Of a DNA stretch of 11,597 nucleotides, positions 1 through 7,570 are shown one piece after another. The notes under the pieces are model-generated. The model made no database searches. It saw only the letters and a program-made list of their open reading frames with translations, and was not told the DNA's origin. Within the stretch, counting starts at the first letter, position 1. Each line of letters begins with the position of its first letter. The stretch spans positions 1-11,597 of the forward strand of contig JBJHCR010000212.1 of NCBI GenBank assembly GCA_050486105.1, read 5' to 3'. Both the position numbers and the translations under genes were made by a program. This DNA comes from JAEXNA01 sp050486105 (GTDB taxonomy: Bacteria > Vulcanimicrobiota > Xenobia > Xenobiales > JADMJV01).

Positions 1-971
1 GCTTCAATGCGATGCACCTCGGTGACACTAGTGATCTCGGCCGCTACTTCTGGTGGGGGCTCAATCTTGAGAGTGCGCTCGCTCACCTGGCTCAGGACTT
101 CGGCAAACCTTTCGGCAAACTGATGCAATTCATCCAAATTGTCGGTTTCGAAATAAACCACCTGTGGACTAGAGCAAGCTTGCTGCTCGTTCCAAACACA
201 GTCCTCAGCCAAGCGCTCTAAGCCCTCCAAGTCCTGGGCCGACTCCCGTGCCACGAAACCGAAAGAGATCTTATGACCCCATGGAATAACCCGAGCTCGT
301 GGAGGAGCCATATCCTTGACCGATGTCACCGCCTCCTCGCCGCCCCAAACAGCGATCCCATCTGCGCAAGTCAACAGAGCCTTCATCGCAGCTGTCTCCT
401 TCGAGGACAAAGCTGTGCAGTACAGATAAGGGGCAAGGGTTCTGCTGAAGTCGCTTTCTGCTAGAACACAGAGCAGATGGGCGGCAAAGCCGTAGTCGTT
501 GCGGCTGGCCTTGAGCACGTTCACATTGCCGGTCATGAGCCCTTCGATGACGCTCAAGAACCCCACAGTGATGGAGTTGCCGGAAGCGATGTGCACCAGC
601 AGTCCCAGTGGCTGATTCGCTTCGAAGAGATTCTCTCGGTAATCGAAACGACGAGGAAAGCGCCCAGCGGTTTCCCCGAGTTCCCGGTTTCGTTTCACCC
701 TCGGGGAATCTGGGTGAAGGAAGTCTGAAATGAGCTTCAGTTTTTCTCGAAAGGTGTCCCCCACCACGACTCCGTTGTCCAAGATTCGCCTTCGCAAACT
801 GGAAATAAGCTCTGTATCGGAGATAAGGCGCTCGCTGAGCACCTTGCAGGCCGACAAAAAAATCTCCCAATCCAGGGGATTCTGCAGGGCTTCGCCTACC
901 GCTGCCTCTAAGGTCGGCAAGCGTTCAACAAACGTTCCTGAGGGAATAGGTTCTCCTTGCCACAGTTCCAT
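1..971 (-). CDS. luxC: LuxC-type acyl-CoA reductase (C-terminus beyond window edge)
   Basis: Fatty acyl reductase subunit. In the family it takes an acyl group onto a cysteine and reduces it with NADPH to a fatty aldehyde. The frame is open from an ATG at 971 to the left edge, giving 323 codons of a family usually near 480 residues, so about the last third is missing. Visible marks are HIASGN at about residues 127-132, then GNVNVLKASRND in the nucleotide-binding half, and the acylation-site motif QQACSSPQ with its cysteine at residue 266 (codon 174-176), matching the catalytic cysteine of luminous-bacteria LuxC. The start lies two bases after the stop of the LuxE-like gene, so the two are surely co-transcribed and probably translationally coupled. 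No stop codon or frameshift was seen in the parts I translated. Whether it serves light emission is unknown, because no luciferase gene is in view. Confidence 0.9.
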   Translation of the reverse strand, partial: MELWQGEPIPSGTFVERLPTLEAAVGEALQNPLDWEIFLSACKVLSERLISDTELISSLRRRILDNGVVVGDTFREKLKLISDFLHPDSPRVKRNRELGETAGRFPRRFDYRENLFEANQPLGLLVHIASGNSITVGFLSVIEGLMTGNVNVLKASRNDYGFAAHLLCVLAESDFSRTLAPYLYCTALSSKETAAMKALLTCADGIAVWGGEEAVTSVKDMAPPRARVIPWGHKISFGFVARESAQDLEGLERLAEDCVWNEQQACSSPQVVYFETDNLDELHQFAERFAEVLSQVSERTLKIEPPPEVAAEITSVTEVHRIE

Positions 972-973
972 GA

Positions 974-2185
974 CTAACTTTGTCCCTTCTGCAGTAGCTC
1001 GGCAGCGGCGACAGCGCAACTGCGATTCTTGGAGACCCCAGCCCGGCCTCGGATGCGAAAAAACTCCGTGGGTAGGTTTGCCCCCGACTCTCGAGGAGAG
1101 TGCAAACTAGCGGCGTCCCCCATAGTCACACTGACCGCCGGCACCGAAGTGATGTACGGGGTGACGAACGACAAGAACCCCACTTCACCGTAGGGCAGGG
1201 GCTCCAGAGTTCGATAGTCTCGAACGAAAGCTCGAGACCAGACCGGCACCCGCATCTCGTGAGCGGAATCGGCAACATAGGGCACGGAATGTTCGGTAGA
1301 GCCATAGCCGTCGGACACCCGATCGTCTGTCAACCCCAGCCGCTCGGCGATCAGCTCGTGGAACTCTTGGCGCCCGATGGCCTGGCCGCTGTGCCCCTTC
1401 CAACCGCCTGCCGTGAAAACCAAGGATTCGGGATGCAACTTCAGGGCGGGCAAGCCAAGGTCTCTCATCTGCATCAGGGTGAAGTAGAAGAAGGCCGGAA
1501 TGCCCATGATCCTAACCGGTAGTCCCTCGGCAGCGAAGCGCTGCAGGCGCTCGATGGCCCCAAAACCATCGAAACTGTGCCCCTCCCTCTCGCCACCCCA
1601 GCGAAGAGCATAGAACAACTCATTCACAGGGGCGAACGAACACAAAAAATTTGCCGTGTAGGAGGTGCCGATCTTCTGAGCCGGTCGAGGCTCATAGTTG
1701 TATAGGAGATAATTGTTCGGTTGCTCCGGGGTGTCCCAACCGCGAAATTCGAAAATGCGTCGCACCATCCGCTGAGCAGAGTGGATCGACCACTCGTCGA
1801 AAAAGATCTGGGACTTCTGGCCGGTTGTGCCCGAGGAAGTCAAGTGCACCGACACCTCTTCGTCTGACACCGACATCCATACGTTTCGCTTGAAGAAGTT
1901 GGCTGGAATGGTGGGGATGCGAGCGCAGTCAGCGACAGACTGCAGCTGCTCCTCCCTAAACCCCCGATCCGAGAGCAACTTATGATAAGGCGCGCAACGC
2001 TTTCGGTGCCAGGCGATCGCTTGCTGCATGGCCTCGACAAAAAGTCGATCTAGGCTATCGTTGTGCGAATAAGGCTCCCGAACGTCGCACAGTTCTTGGA
2101 CCTTTGAGAGAGCCACACTGTCGGGAACCCGAAGGGACTCCCAATTTACAGAATTGCTGGTCAAGCTTTTGTCGTGCGTAATCAT
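974..2185 (-). CDS. luxE: LuxE-type acyl-protein synthetase
   Basis: ATP-dependent synthetase that adenylates a fatty acid, loads it on its own cysteine and passes it to LuxC. The 403 residues carry the adenylate-forming signature SSGTTG (117-122), a TAGGWK stretch (258-263), YGSTEH (294-299), GDAAS (356-360) and RGRAG (379-383). A C-terminal NRSCAVAA has its cysteine at 390, in the place of the acyl-accepting cysteine of known LuxE proteins. The length is slightly above the usual ~370-380 because of a ~20-residue N-terminal extension. The ATG at 2185 is supported by a purine-rich AAAGGG about nine bases upstream on the minus strand. It is the first gene of an operon with the reductase downstream. 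In classical lux operons luxC precedes luxD-luxA-luxB-luxE; here the order is E then C with nothing between. The family call is firm; the substrate chain length is unknown. Confidence 0.9.
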   Translation of the reverse strand: MITHDKSLTSNSVNWESLRVPDSVALSKVQELCDVREPYSHNDSLDRLFVEAMQQAIAWHRKRCAPYHKLLSDRGFREEQLQSVADCARIPTIPANFFKRNVWMSVSDEEVSVHLTSSGTTGQKSQIFFDEWSIHSAQRMVRRIFEFRGWDTPEQPNNYLLYNYEPRPAQKIGTSYTANFLCSFAPVNELFYALRWGGEREGHSFDGFGAIERLQRFAAEGLPVRIMGIPAFFYFTLMQMRDLGLPALKLHPESLVFTAGGWKGHSGQAIGRQEFHELIAERLGLTDDRVSDGYGSTEHSVPYVADSAHEMRVPVWSRAFVRDYRTLEPLPYGEVGFLSFVTPYITSVPAVSVTMGDAASLHSPRESGANLPTEFFRIRGRAGVSKNRSCAVAAAELLQKGQS

Positions 2186-2392
2186 AGCCGCCCTTTCTTT
2201 TCTCGTCTCCGAGCGAAGCTGGAGATTTCAAGAGCCCACCAGGGATCTCCCTCTCTGTCATAAGGGTTACCAGGTAGTATCTCGGACAGACGAAAGCGTC
2301 AGCCAAGTCGCAAGTCCTCTCCTGAATGAGTCTCGTCGTGAAGGACTCTCCTCCTGATTAGAAGTAGCATTCCCTCAAGTGAGAAGTGAGCA
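2186..2392. other. Divergent intergenic region
   Basis: These 207 bases separate the luxE-like gene (minus) from the small secreted-protein gene (plus), so promoters for both must lie here. I see no convincing -35/-10 pair, operator palindrome or small gene. Confidence 0.5.
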
Positions 2393-2812
2393 GTGCATCA
2401 AAACCTTTTAGCCGTCAGTCTTGGGCTTGCCTTAGGGCTGCTTTGCCCTGGGTACGTTTGGGCCCAAATCAACGATCCCATAACCATCACTTCGAGTCAG
2501 ATTTACCCCACTTTGCATAGTTCTGATTACGAGGATCCGACCGTTCGGGGAACGGTGTCCCTAAAGAATTCGGGAAGCAGAGAGCTTAAAGATGTGACGG
2601 TGCAGGCGGAGTTCTACCATCGAAGCGGACAACTTCTGTTCACCGAGGAGCAGAAAGTCCATCTCAAGGCTCGCTCGGAAACCGAAGTGTTGTTTAGCTG
2701 GCCGAATCCGGCCATCTCCCGAGTCGATAGAGTCGAGGTGACTGTCTTTGGGAAAGAGGGTGGAGGTGTCAATACCCTCAAGCAAACGGTTATGTATCCT
2801 CGATCGAGATAA
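2393..2812 (+). CDS. Small secreted beta-sandwich-like protein (FxLYD-like)
   Basis: Unrecognised 139-residue protein. A hydrophobic N-terminus (residues 5-23) ends in VWA|QIN, a plausible signal peptidase I site after residue 24, so the mature form is probably periplasmic or secreted. The mature part has the pattern of FxLYD-type domains: a 'G-x-V-x-L-K-N-S-G' strand and turn, then 'L-K-D-V-T-V-x-A-E-F', typical of small Ig-like envelope domains. The start is GTG at 2393, because an in-frame stop lies only two codons upstream. The n-region lacks Lys or Arg (MHQNLL), which is unusual for a signal peptide. It shares design and recognisable segments with the protein at 4236-4673. No function can be assigned. 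It converges on the TPR gene with 22 bases between the two. Confidence 0.75.
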   Translation: MHQNLLAVSLGLALGLLCPGYVWAQINDPITITSSQIYPTLHSSDYEDPTVRGTVSLKNSGSRELKDVTVQAEFYHRSGQLLFTEEQKVHLKARSETEVLFSWPNPAISRVDRVEVTVFGKEGGGVNTLKQTVMYPRSR

Positions 2813-2834
2813 GTTCCAAAGACTTAGGATCTGG

Positions 2835-4049
2835 TCAGGATTTTCGCTGCTGTTTCCTTAGGGTTTCAGCGGTCTCTCTGTCCTGCCTGGCGCGCTGGAA
2901 GCGGTCGGTGTTCTCATAGCAGATGGCCCGCTCAAGGTAGGCTCTCCAGAAGGTCTCGTCGAGGGAGATAGCTCGGTCGAGAACTTTGATAGCTGAGTCG
3001 TACTTTTCCAAGGCACAGAGCACAGCTCCGAAGTGGTAACAGAACACCACATTGTCCGGAGCCAATTGGGCAGCCGTGGCGAAGCTGTTCACCGCTTCTT
3101 CTCGATTGCCGATCGCTAGGCCCTTGCCGAAATGAGCTCTGGCAAAGTACGGATCTACCTCTAAAGCCTTCTCGAAACACTCCAAGGATTCATCGAATCG
3201 GTCCAATTCGCGCAGATAGTCTCCCAGAACGGCCCAAAGCGAGACCGCGTCCGGCTGCCGATCCACCGCCTTGCGCAGAACCTCCAAAGCTCGTTCGGCA
3301 AGTCCTGCCTCTCGCAACCGCCCGACAACGAGCACCAGCATGCGTTCGTCGTCTGGGTGATGCTCCAGAGCCTGGGTCAGGACCTCGTCGAGGCGCTCCC
3401 GCTCGAGCAACGAGGTCAAGCCGACCAACTCCCACCACAAATGCACTTGAGAGGGATCGTGTTCTACCGCCTTACGGTAGGTTTCTAGAGCCTTCTGAGG
3501 CTCTTCCTGGATGCGAAGTAGGGCCGCCTCAAGTTGCAAGAGCGAGGCCTGCTCTGCCCCCCAAGAGAGTGCCTCGTCCAAGGCCTCACGAGCCAAACTT
3601 GATTTCCCCTGGGCGATATGGATTTGGGCTCGGCTGAGAGCCATAGCCGGGTCCCGATCTCCTAGGGCTTTGGCCGACTCAAAATCTTGAAGAGCGGTGA
3701 CCACATCTCCGTCTTGGGCATAGAGCACTCCGCGAAGCCCGCGGTATCGCCCCTCGTTGGGAGCCAATCGAGCCGCTTCGTGAATCAAGGCCAAAGCCTG
3801 TTTGCGATCGCCGGCGAGTAGGGACAACAGCCCTAGTCCGGCTAGAGCCTCGTGGCACTCTCGGTCTTGTTCCAAAGCCGCTTGGAAAGCTTGCTGTGCT
3901 TCGGGCCATCGGTTCATGCCAGATAAGGCCCGGCCGCGAAGGGTCAAGACCGTGGGGGTACTGGTGACCACCTCTTCTAGGAGGTGAGCGACTTCTTGAT
4001 ACTGCTCATTGTTGAGTAGTTCTCTGCAGCGGGCCTCGATCTCTTGCAT
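2835..4049 (-). CDS. TPR-repeat protein
   Basis: 404-residue protein made almost wholly of tetratricopeptide repeats, about eleven helix pairs. The clearest unit is residues 268-301, ending in 'ALEVDPY'; others end near 'ALEQDRE' (58-64), 'ARLAPNE' (93-99), 'AVEHDPS' (194-200) and 'AISLDET' (360-366). TPR arrays are protein-binding scaffolds. With no signal peptide or membrane segment, this one should be cytoplasmic. No catalytic domain is attached. The ATG at 4049 has only a weak ribosome site (GAGTAAG further upstream), so the start is likely but not certain. It stands alone on the minus strand between two secreted-protein genes of similar design on the plus strand, which suggests insertion or inversion within an older gene pair, though that is inference. 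Partner unknown. Confidence 0.9.
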   Translation of the reverse strand: MQEIEARCRELLNNEQYQEVAHLLEEVVTSTPTVLTLRGRALSGMNRWPEAQQAFQAALEQDRECHEALAGLGLLSLLAGDRKQALALIHEAARLAPNEGRYRGLRGVLYAQDGDVVTALQDFESAKALGDRDPAMALSRAQIHIAQGKSSLAREALDEALSWGAEQASLLQLEAALLRIQEEPQKALETYRKAVEHDPSQVHLWWELVGLTSLLERERLDEVLTQALEHHPDDERMLVLVVGRLREAGLAERALEVLRKAVDRQPDAVSLWAVLGDYLRELDRFDESLECFEKALEVDPYFARAHFGKGLAIGNREEAVNSFATAAQLAPDNVVFCYHFGAVLCALEKYDSAIKVLDRAISLDETFWRAYLERAICYENTDRFQRARQDRETAETLRKQQRKS

Positions 4050-4235
4050 AAAATGATGCTTGGCTTACTCTTGGCGATCCCCTGCGAGGATGGGCATGTT
4101 TTTCTCTAGAGTTCTCTTTTGCCTGGTCAAGGAAGCTGGATGGGACCGGCCTACTTTAGGCAGAGCTTTTAGAGGTGTGTGCCCGCCCTTCTTCGGCCGA
4201 GCAAGATTCTACGGCTTATTCGCGAACCGGACCTC

Positions 4236-4673
4236 ATGAGACAGTTTATTTTATCCTTAACGGTGATTGCTTTTGGACTAACCGTCTGGGTCCAGGCCGA
4301 AAGCGAACCTCTCGAAGTTAGTGTCTTCACTAGTTATACCGAGGCCTCCGATCTCTCTCCTTCCGCATTTCGGTACGTCAGTGGCAACCTTGAGATCCTT
4401 AACCCTGGCAAGGACACGCTGACCAACGTCTCTGTGGCCATCCTTATGCGAGACGGTTATGGGAAATCTCTCGACCAGTACGGCTACGAACATGTCAAGA
4501 AGGTATGGAAACCCCGTCAGAGCCTCAAAACAACCTGGTCCTGGTATAACCCAACCAATATTGATGTGTTCCTGCCCCTTCTCATGATCTCGGGCACAGA
4601 CGGCCAGGGCAAGCCTTTCGAGTTCACCGTAAACCGCCAGGTCGGCGAATCACCCCGTTCTATAGACTACTAG
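4236..4673 (+). CDS. Small secreted protein, relative of the 2393-2812 product
   Basis: Unrecognised secreted protein. From the ATG at 4236 it is 145 residues with a good signal peptide (MRQF, hydrophobic core, VQA|ES cleavage near residue 21). A longer reading from GTG at 4179 adds 19 polar residues before the hydrophobic core. That GTG has an AGAGG four bases upstream, so it cannot be excluded, but the signal peptide favours the ATG. The mature domain has the same order of motifs as the 2393 gene: 'V-S-G-N-L-E-I-L-N-P-G', then 'L-T-N-V-S-V', then a tryptophan-rich 'TTWSWYNP' that aligns with 'VLFSWPNP' there. It looks like a remote paralogue with an FxLYD-like Ig-type fold. It heads a plus-strand run of close genes (next start 27 bases on). 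Role unknown. Confidence 0.75.
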   Translation: MRQFILSLTVIAFGLTVWVQAESEPLEVSVFTSYTEASDLSPSAFRYVSGNLEILNPGKDTLTNVSVAILMRDGYGKSLDQYGYEHVKKVWKPRQSLKTTWSWYNPTNIDVFLPLLMISGTDGQGKPFEFTVNRQVGESPRSIDY

Positions 4674-4686
4674 GGACCTCGAAGCG

Positions 4687-4691
4687 AGGAG
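4687..4691 (+). promoter_or_regulatory. Shine-Dalgarno deciding the 4701 start
   Basis: AGGAG lies nine bases before GTG 4701 and is the best ribosome site here. It favours GTG 4701 over the in-frame ATG at 4722. Confidence 0.55.
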
Positions 4692-4700
4692 TCCTCAGAT

Positions 4701-5141
4701 GTGAGGCGAAATCTTCCCAGCATGAAGATCTTTCTTGTCGCTGTCCTCGCCGTGGGCGCTCTGCTTTCTCCTTGGCCCGCTGCAGCCCAGTCTCAGACGG
4801 CGGACTTGGCTACGGTGCAACAAACCCTTCGAGCCGTTGGGTTGCGCCCGGAACAGGTGAAGGAGTTGATGGCAACCCTTATCGCCAACGCCCCCTTGCT
4901 GCTCAATGAGAGCGCCGATAATCGTGCAGTAGTCCGCGACTTGACCCCCCAACTCAGCAGGATCTTGGACCAAGATCAGCTTCATCTCCTGAGCCTCTTG
5001 GAGCAAGAAGCCGCCCGGGTGGACGACTTGGGTCTGATGACCCCTCGAGAGCGCAAGTTGTGGATGCAGGATGGTCTACGGGCCTTGGTTCATCCCGACC
5101 TTCATACCTGGCTGGAGAGGCTGGGGCCCCAGAACCGTTGA
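4701..5141 (+). CDS. Small secreted helical protein
   Basis: Unrecognised 146-residue protein. A strong Sec signal peptide has a basic n-region (MRRNLPSMK), a hydrophobic core at residues 10-23 and an AAA|QSQ cleavage site after residue 29. The mature ~117 residues are Leu-, Glu- and Gln-rich and read as several amphipathic helices with no cysteine, so a small periplasmic helical bundle is likely. I use the GTG start because of its AGGAG; the ATG at 4722 also gives an acceptable signal peptide. It sits between the secreted protein ending at 4673 and the acetyltransferase, whose TTG start overlaps this gene's TGA stop, so it is part of a tight operon. No catalytic motif was found. Confidence 0.75.
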   Translation: MRRNLPSMKIFLVAVLAVGALLSPWPAAAQSQTADLATVQQTLRAVGLRPEQVKELMATLIANAPLLLNESADNRAVVRDLTPQLSRILDQDQLHLLSLLEQEAARVDDLGLMTPRERKLWMQDGLRALVHPDLHTWLERLGPQNR

Positions 5142-5674
5142 CCCAGCAGAACCAGTGGACCATCCGGGAGGCCAGGGTCGACGATTGCCCGCGTCTGGCT
5201 GAGATTTATCAAGGCTCCCTGGATGCTCGAGACTGCTGTATGGAAATCAGCACCTCTCCCAAGATTTTTCAGGAACGCCTAGAGAACCAGAGCCCTCGAG
5301 AATGCACCCTGGTGGGCTTCGACTCAAATGCCAGGGCCTTAGGATTTGCTTCCATCAAGCGTTATACTGACCGCATCGGCTATCGAGTGGCATGCGAAAC
5401 CTCGATCTATCTCGACCGATCTGTGACCGGTGGCGGCCTGGGAACAGCCCTAATGACCGAACTCCTGGAGCGCTGTCGAACCTTTGAATACCACCATATC
5501 GTGGCTAAGATCTGGACCACCAACACCGGAAGCCTGAGATTCCACGAACGCTTCGGCTTCACCTTGGTGGGTATTCAAAAAGAGATCGGCTACCTCAACA
5601 GCACTTGGCAAGACATCGCTATTCTGCAAAGGGTTTTGGACGACGTTCCCGCCTTCCAGCCCCATATCCACTGA
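5138..5674 (+). CDS. GNAT-family N-acetyltransferase
   Basis: Acetyl-CoA-dependent acetyltransferase of the GNAT fold, closest in style to the phosphinothricin/methionine-sulfone (PAT/MnaT) branch. From the TTG at 5138 it has 178 residues. The N-terminus 'TIREARVDDCPRLAEIY' (8-24) is the first strand and helix. The acetyl-CoA loop is SVTGGGLGTALM (95-106), and 'NTGSLRFHERFGF' (129-141) is the usual motif-B region, followed by a Trp-Gln-Asp (157-159) typical of PAT-like enzymes. The TTG shares two bases with the stop of the upstream gene (TTGA), implying translational coupling. An in-frame ATG at 5060 would add 26 residues that do not look like a GNAT and lie inside the upstream gene, so I reject it. 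The acceptor substrate cannot be read from sequence; an amine of a small molecule or peptide is likely. Confidence 0.88.
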   Translation: MTQQNQWTIREARVDDCPRLAEIYQGSLDARDCCMEISTSPKIFQERLENQSPRECTLVGFDSNARALGFASIKRYTDRIGYRVACETSIYLDRSVTGGGLGTALMTELLERCRTFEYHHIVAKIWTTNTGSLRFHERFGFTLVGIQKEIGYLNSTWQDIAILQRVLDDVPAFQPHIH

Positions 5675-5727
5675 TCCCTAGCCCACTAAAGCCAGGAAAC
5701 CCCCGATACCTCCCAGAACTCCATTTG

Positions 5728-6117
5728 ATGAATCCGAACAAGATTGTACGATTCGCTTATGTCAGCTCACTTCCGATCTACGTGCTGATAGTTTGGCTAC
5801 TCAGCGCAAGCGGCAACCCACCGCCGCAGGACTCAAGCGAAATGGTTTCCCTACTGCTCCCTATCCTCTCAGTCGCTTTCTTAGGGACGGTCTTAGTAGA
5901 ACCCATAGTCTCGAGGTTTCTTTCGGCACGGCATGGAGGATACACAAAGGAAGTCATGATCATGAGACTGTCCATGTATCAAAGCGGCGCCATCTACGGA
6001 CTGCTCTTGAGCTTCATGACCTACGATGTGAACTACGTCCTTGGCTTCAGCATCGTGACTCTGGTCCTGACCATGCTGCGAGCACCAGCCGCAGAGCATG
6101 GAGTGACCCAAGCCTAA
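5728..6117 (+). CDS. Small four-helix integral membrane protein
   Basis: Unrecognised 129-residue membrane protein with four predicted membrane spans: about residues 8-28, 37-60, 83-99 and 101-118. A proline-rich loop (GNPPPQ) lies between spans 1 and 2, and a basic loop (SARHGGYTKE) between spans 2 and 3 suggests that loop faces the cytoplasm. The ATG at 5728 is chosen because it sits just before the first span. The open frame extends back to an ATG at 5605, but that part overlaps the acetyltransferase in another frame and is not protein-like. It follows the acetyltransferase by 53 bases and may be the last gene of the 4236-6117 run. No family was recognised. Confidence 0.75.
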   Translation: MNPNKIVRFAYVSSLPIYVLIVWLLSASGNPPPQDSSEMVSLLLPILSVAFLGTVLVEPIVSRFLSARHGGYTKEVMIMRLSMYQSGAIYGLLLSFMTYDVNYVLGFSIVTLVLTMLRAPAAEHGVTQA

Positions 6118-6241
6118 TTCTACCAAGGCAATAATCGGGCAACGATCTTTTTGTATTCTCCGAGCACAGATGGCGAACGCTTCTTCCTTTGCAATGAGAG
6201 GATGGCCATGAACCCAGTTGTGAAACGGAGATTCCTTTCTC

Positions 6242-7564
6242 GTGGAGATATTGACCTATCATAATCGAGCTCGACCGCCCAGAAGCGTCCCACCCCAGGA
6301 CTCTGAGAGCCTCCAAGATTCGACCTCCTCGGCAGACCTCCAGGATGAACTAGAGGCCCAAGCCACTGGCTCAAGGAAGCCAAGGCACAAAGGCACCAAA
6401 TCTTTGATTCAACTGGGGACGACCGCTGCGGCCATGTCTAAGGCGTTTCCGGGCTTCATGTACCCAAGCATATTTAACGCCAATGGGGTCGAACGAACGG
6501 CTATCCTTGAAGGTCTCGACCGCATGCCCCTTCATCACGTGAGCGCCGTAGGTACGGTGAGCATGGTGCCCGATATTCCGAGCAGCAATGAGAATGTGGT
6601 CATTCTAGGCCGAGCGTTCAACTACGTCGTGGCCAACGAAATCGAGCTCTCCAGATACGAACTCACGACCCCTGGACGCTTTCCCGAACATTTCGAGGGA
6701 GTACTCTTCCATGAAGTAGGACACACCACGGATTACACTCATCTCGGCTGCACCTGCTGTGGATATGCCTCCTCCCGGGGTCCTTGGGGCAAAGGGGAGC
6801 ATATCACCACTTATGCCACCACCAATCAGAAGGAGGATTTCGCCGACAGCTATAGGGCATACTTAGAGCGCCCAGAGGAACTGCAGCAGATCAATCCGGA
6901 GAAGTTCGCCGAGATGGAGCGCATTCACCAACCTAACCGTCTTCAGAGGTTAGTCGATCGCAGGGAATTTCGAGAGACCGGTAAGCTGTTGGCCGATGTC
7001 TTGGGCCCTGACAAGGCCACCCGCCTCACACTGGAGGGAGCTCGCACCTTAGGCGGCGGCCTGCAGCTTCTCAATGGAGCGTTGAATTGGATCGAGTCAT
7101 CGAAGACCGGAGACGGCCTACAACACGCCTCAGGCATCCTGAATACCGCTGCCGGGGCCTTGATGCTCTCTGGCACCGCACCCATGGCGGCAGTCGGACT
7201 GCAAGGAGCGAACTTTGCTCTGACGAGATCTGTGGGACGCGGGGAGCTCACCGCCGAGGAGGTTGGGGCCACCGTATCTCTACCGACACGACCCTTAGAG
7301 TCCCTATTCGGACGGCAGGCCAGCAAGCTGAAAACGGAGGACCGTCCTGGCAAAGTTCTAGCCGTAGCGGCAGGAGGCGGCATCGGGGCAAGTGTGGGCT
7401 CGATTGCTGGACCTTATCTGGGAGTTTTGGCTGGCTATCAGGTGGCTGGAGCCGTGGGAGGAGCCGTGGGCATGGTCGCCGGAGGAGTGTTGGGATTTCT
7501 TGGTGGCTCGGAGATCGGGGGCCGCATCGGAGAAATGGTGGGCAACACCTTTGTGTCGTCATAG
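6242..7564 (+). CDS. ATLF-like zinc metalloprotease with glycine-zipper tail (copy A)
   Basis: 440-residue putative zinc peptidase of the anthrax lethal factor / Pro-Pro endopeptidase type (M34-like). The zinc site is HEVGH at 157-161. Downstream, 'TTYATTNQKEDFADSY' aligns with the lethal factor segment around Tyr728 and Glu735. Here Tyr191 would be the catalytic tyrosine and Glu198 the third zinc ligand, with the same seven-residue spacing. A conserved HxGCxCC lies at 167-173. Residues 266-330 are hydrophobic and Gly/Ala-rich, and 378-434 form a glycine-zipper membrane hairpin. There is no Sec signal peptide. Residues 11-55 are polar and low in complexity. GTG 6242 is the only sensible start, since in-frame stops lie just upstream; GGAG lies 11 bases before it. 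The matching MEILT/MQILT N-termini of the two copies support it. It is about two-thirds identical by eye to the product of 8830-10098. Target and export route are unknown. Confidence 0.85.
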   Translation: MEILTYHNRARPPRSVPPQDSESLQDSTSSADLQDELEAQATGSRKPRHKGTKSLIQLGTTAAAMSKAFPGFMYPSIFNANGVERTAILEGLDRMPLHHVSAVGTVSMVPDIPSSNENVVILGRAFNYVVANEIELSRYELTTPGRFPEHFEGVLFHEVGHTTDYTHLGCTCCGYASSRGPWGKGEHITTYATTNQKEDFADSYRAYLERPEELQQINPEKFAEMERIHQPNRLQRLVDRREFRETGKLLADVLGPDKATRLTLEGARTLGGGLQLLNGALNWIESSKTGDGLQHASGILNTAAGALMLSGTAPMAAVGLQGANFALTRSVGRGELTAEEVGATVSLPTRPLESLFGRQASKLKTEDRPGKVLAVAAGGGIGASVGSIAGPYLGVLAGYQVAGAVGGAVGMVAGGVLGFLGGSEIGGRIGEMVGNTFVSS

Positions 7565-7570
7565 GGCACG

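Noticed and set aside
271..870. 199-codon minus-strand frame
   Set aside because: It lies inside the LuxC-like gene in another frame; the LuxC frame has clear family motifs and this one is Arg/Ser-rich nonsense.
1100..1522. Plus-strand frame of 140 codons opposite luxE
   Set aside because: Shadow of the luxE-like gene; no motif and biased composition.
2405..2450. Possible lipoprotein signal (LGLLC) in the 2393 gene
   Set aside because: Leu just before Cys does not fit the lipobox, and a good signal peptidase I site follows at VWA|Q.
5605..5727. Upstream extension of the membrane-protein gene to ATG 5605
   Set aside because: Overlaps the acetyltransferase out of frame and is basic, non-conserved-looking sequence; the natural start is just before the first membrane span.
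6134..6153. Possible terminator after the membrane-protein gene
   Set aside because: Only a four-base stem (ATCG/CGAT) before CTTTTTG; too weak to call.
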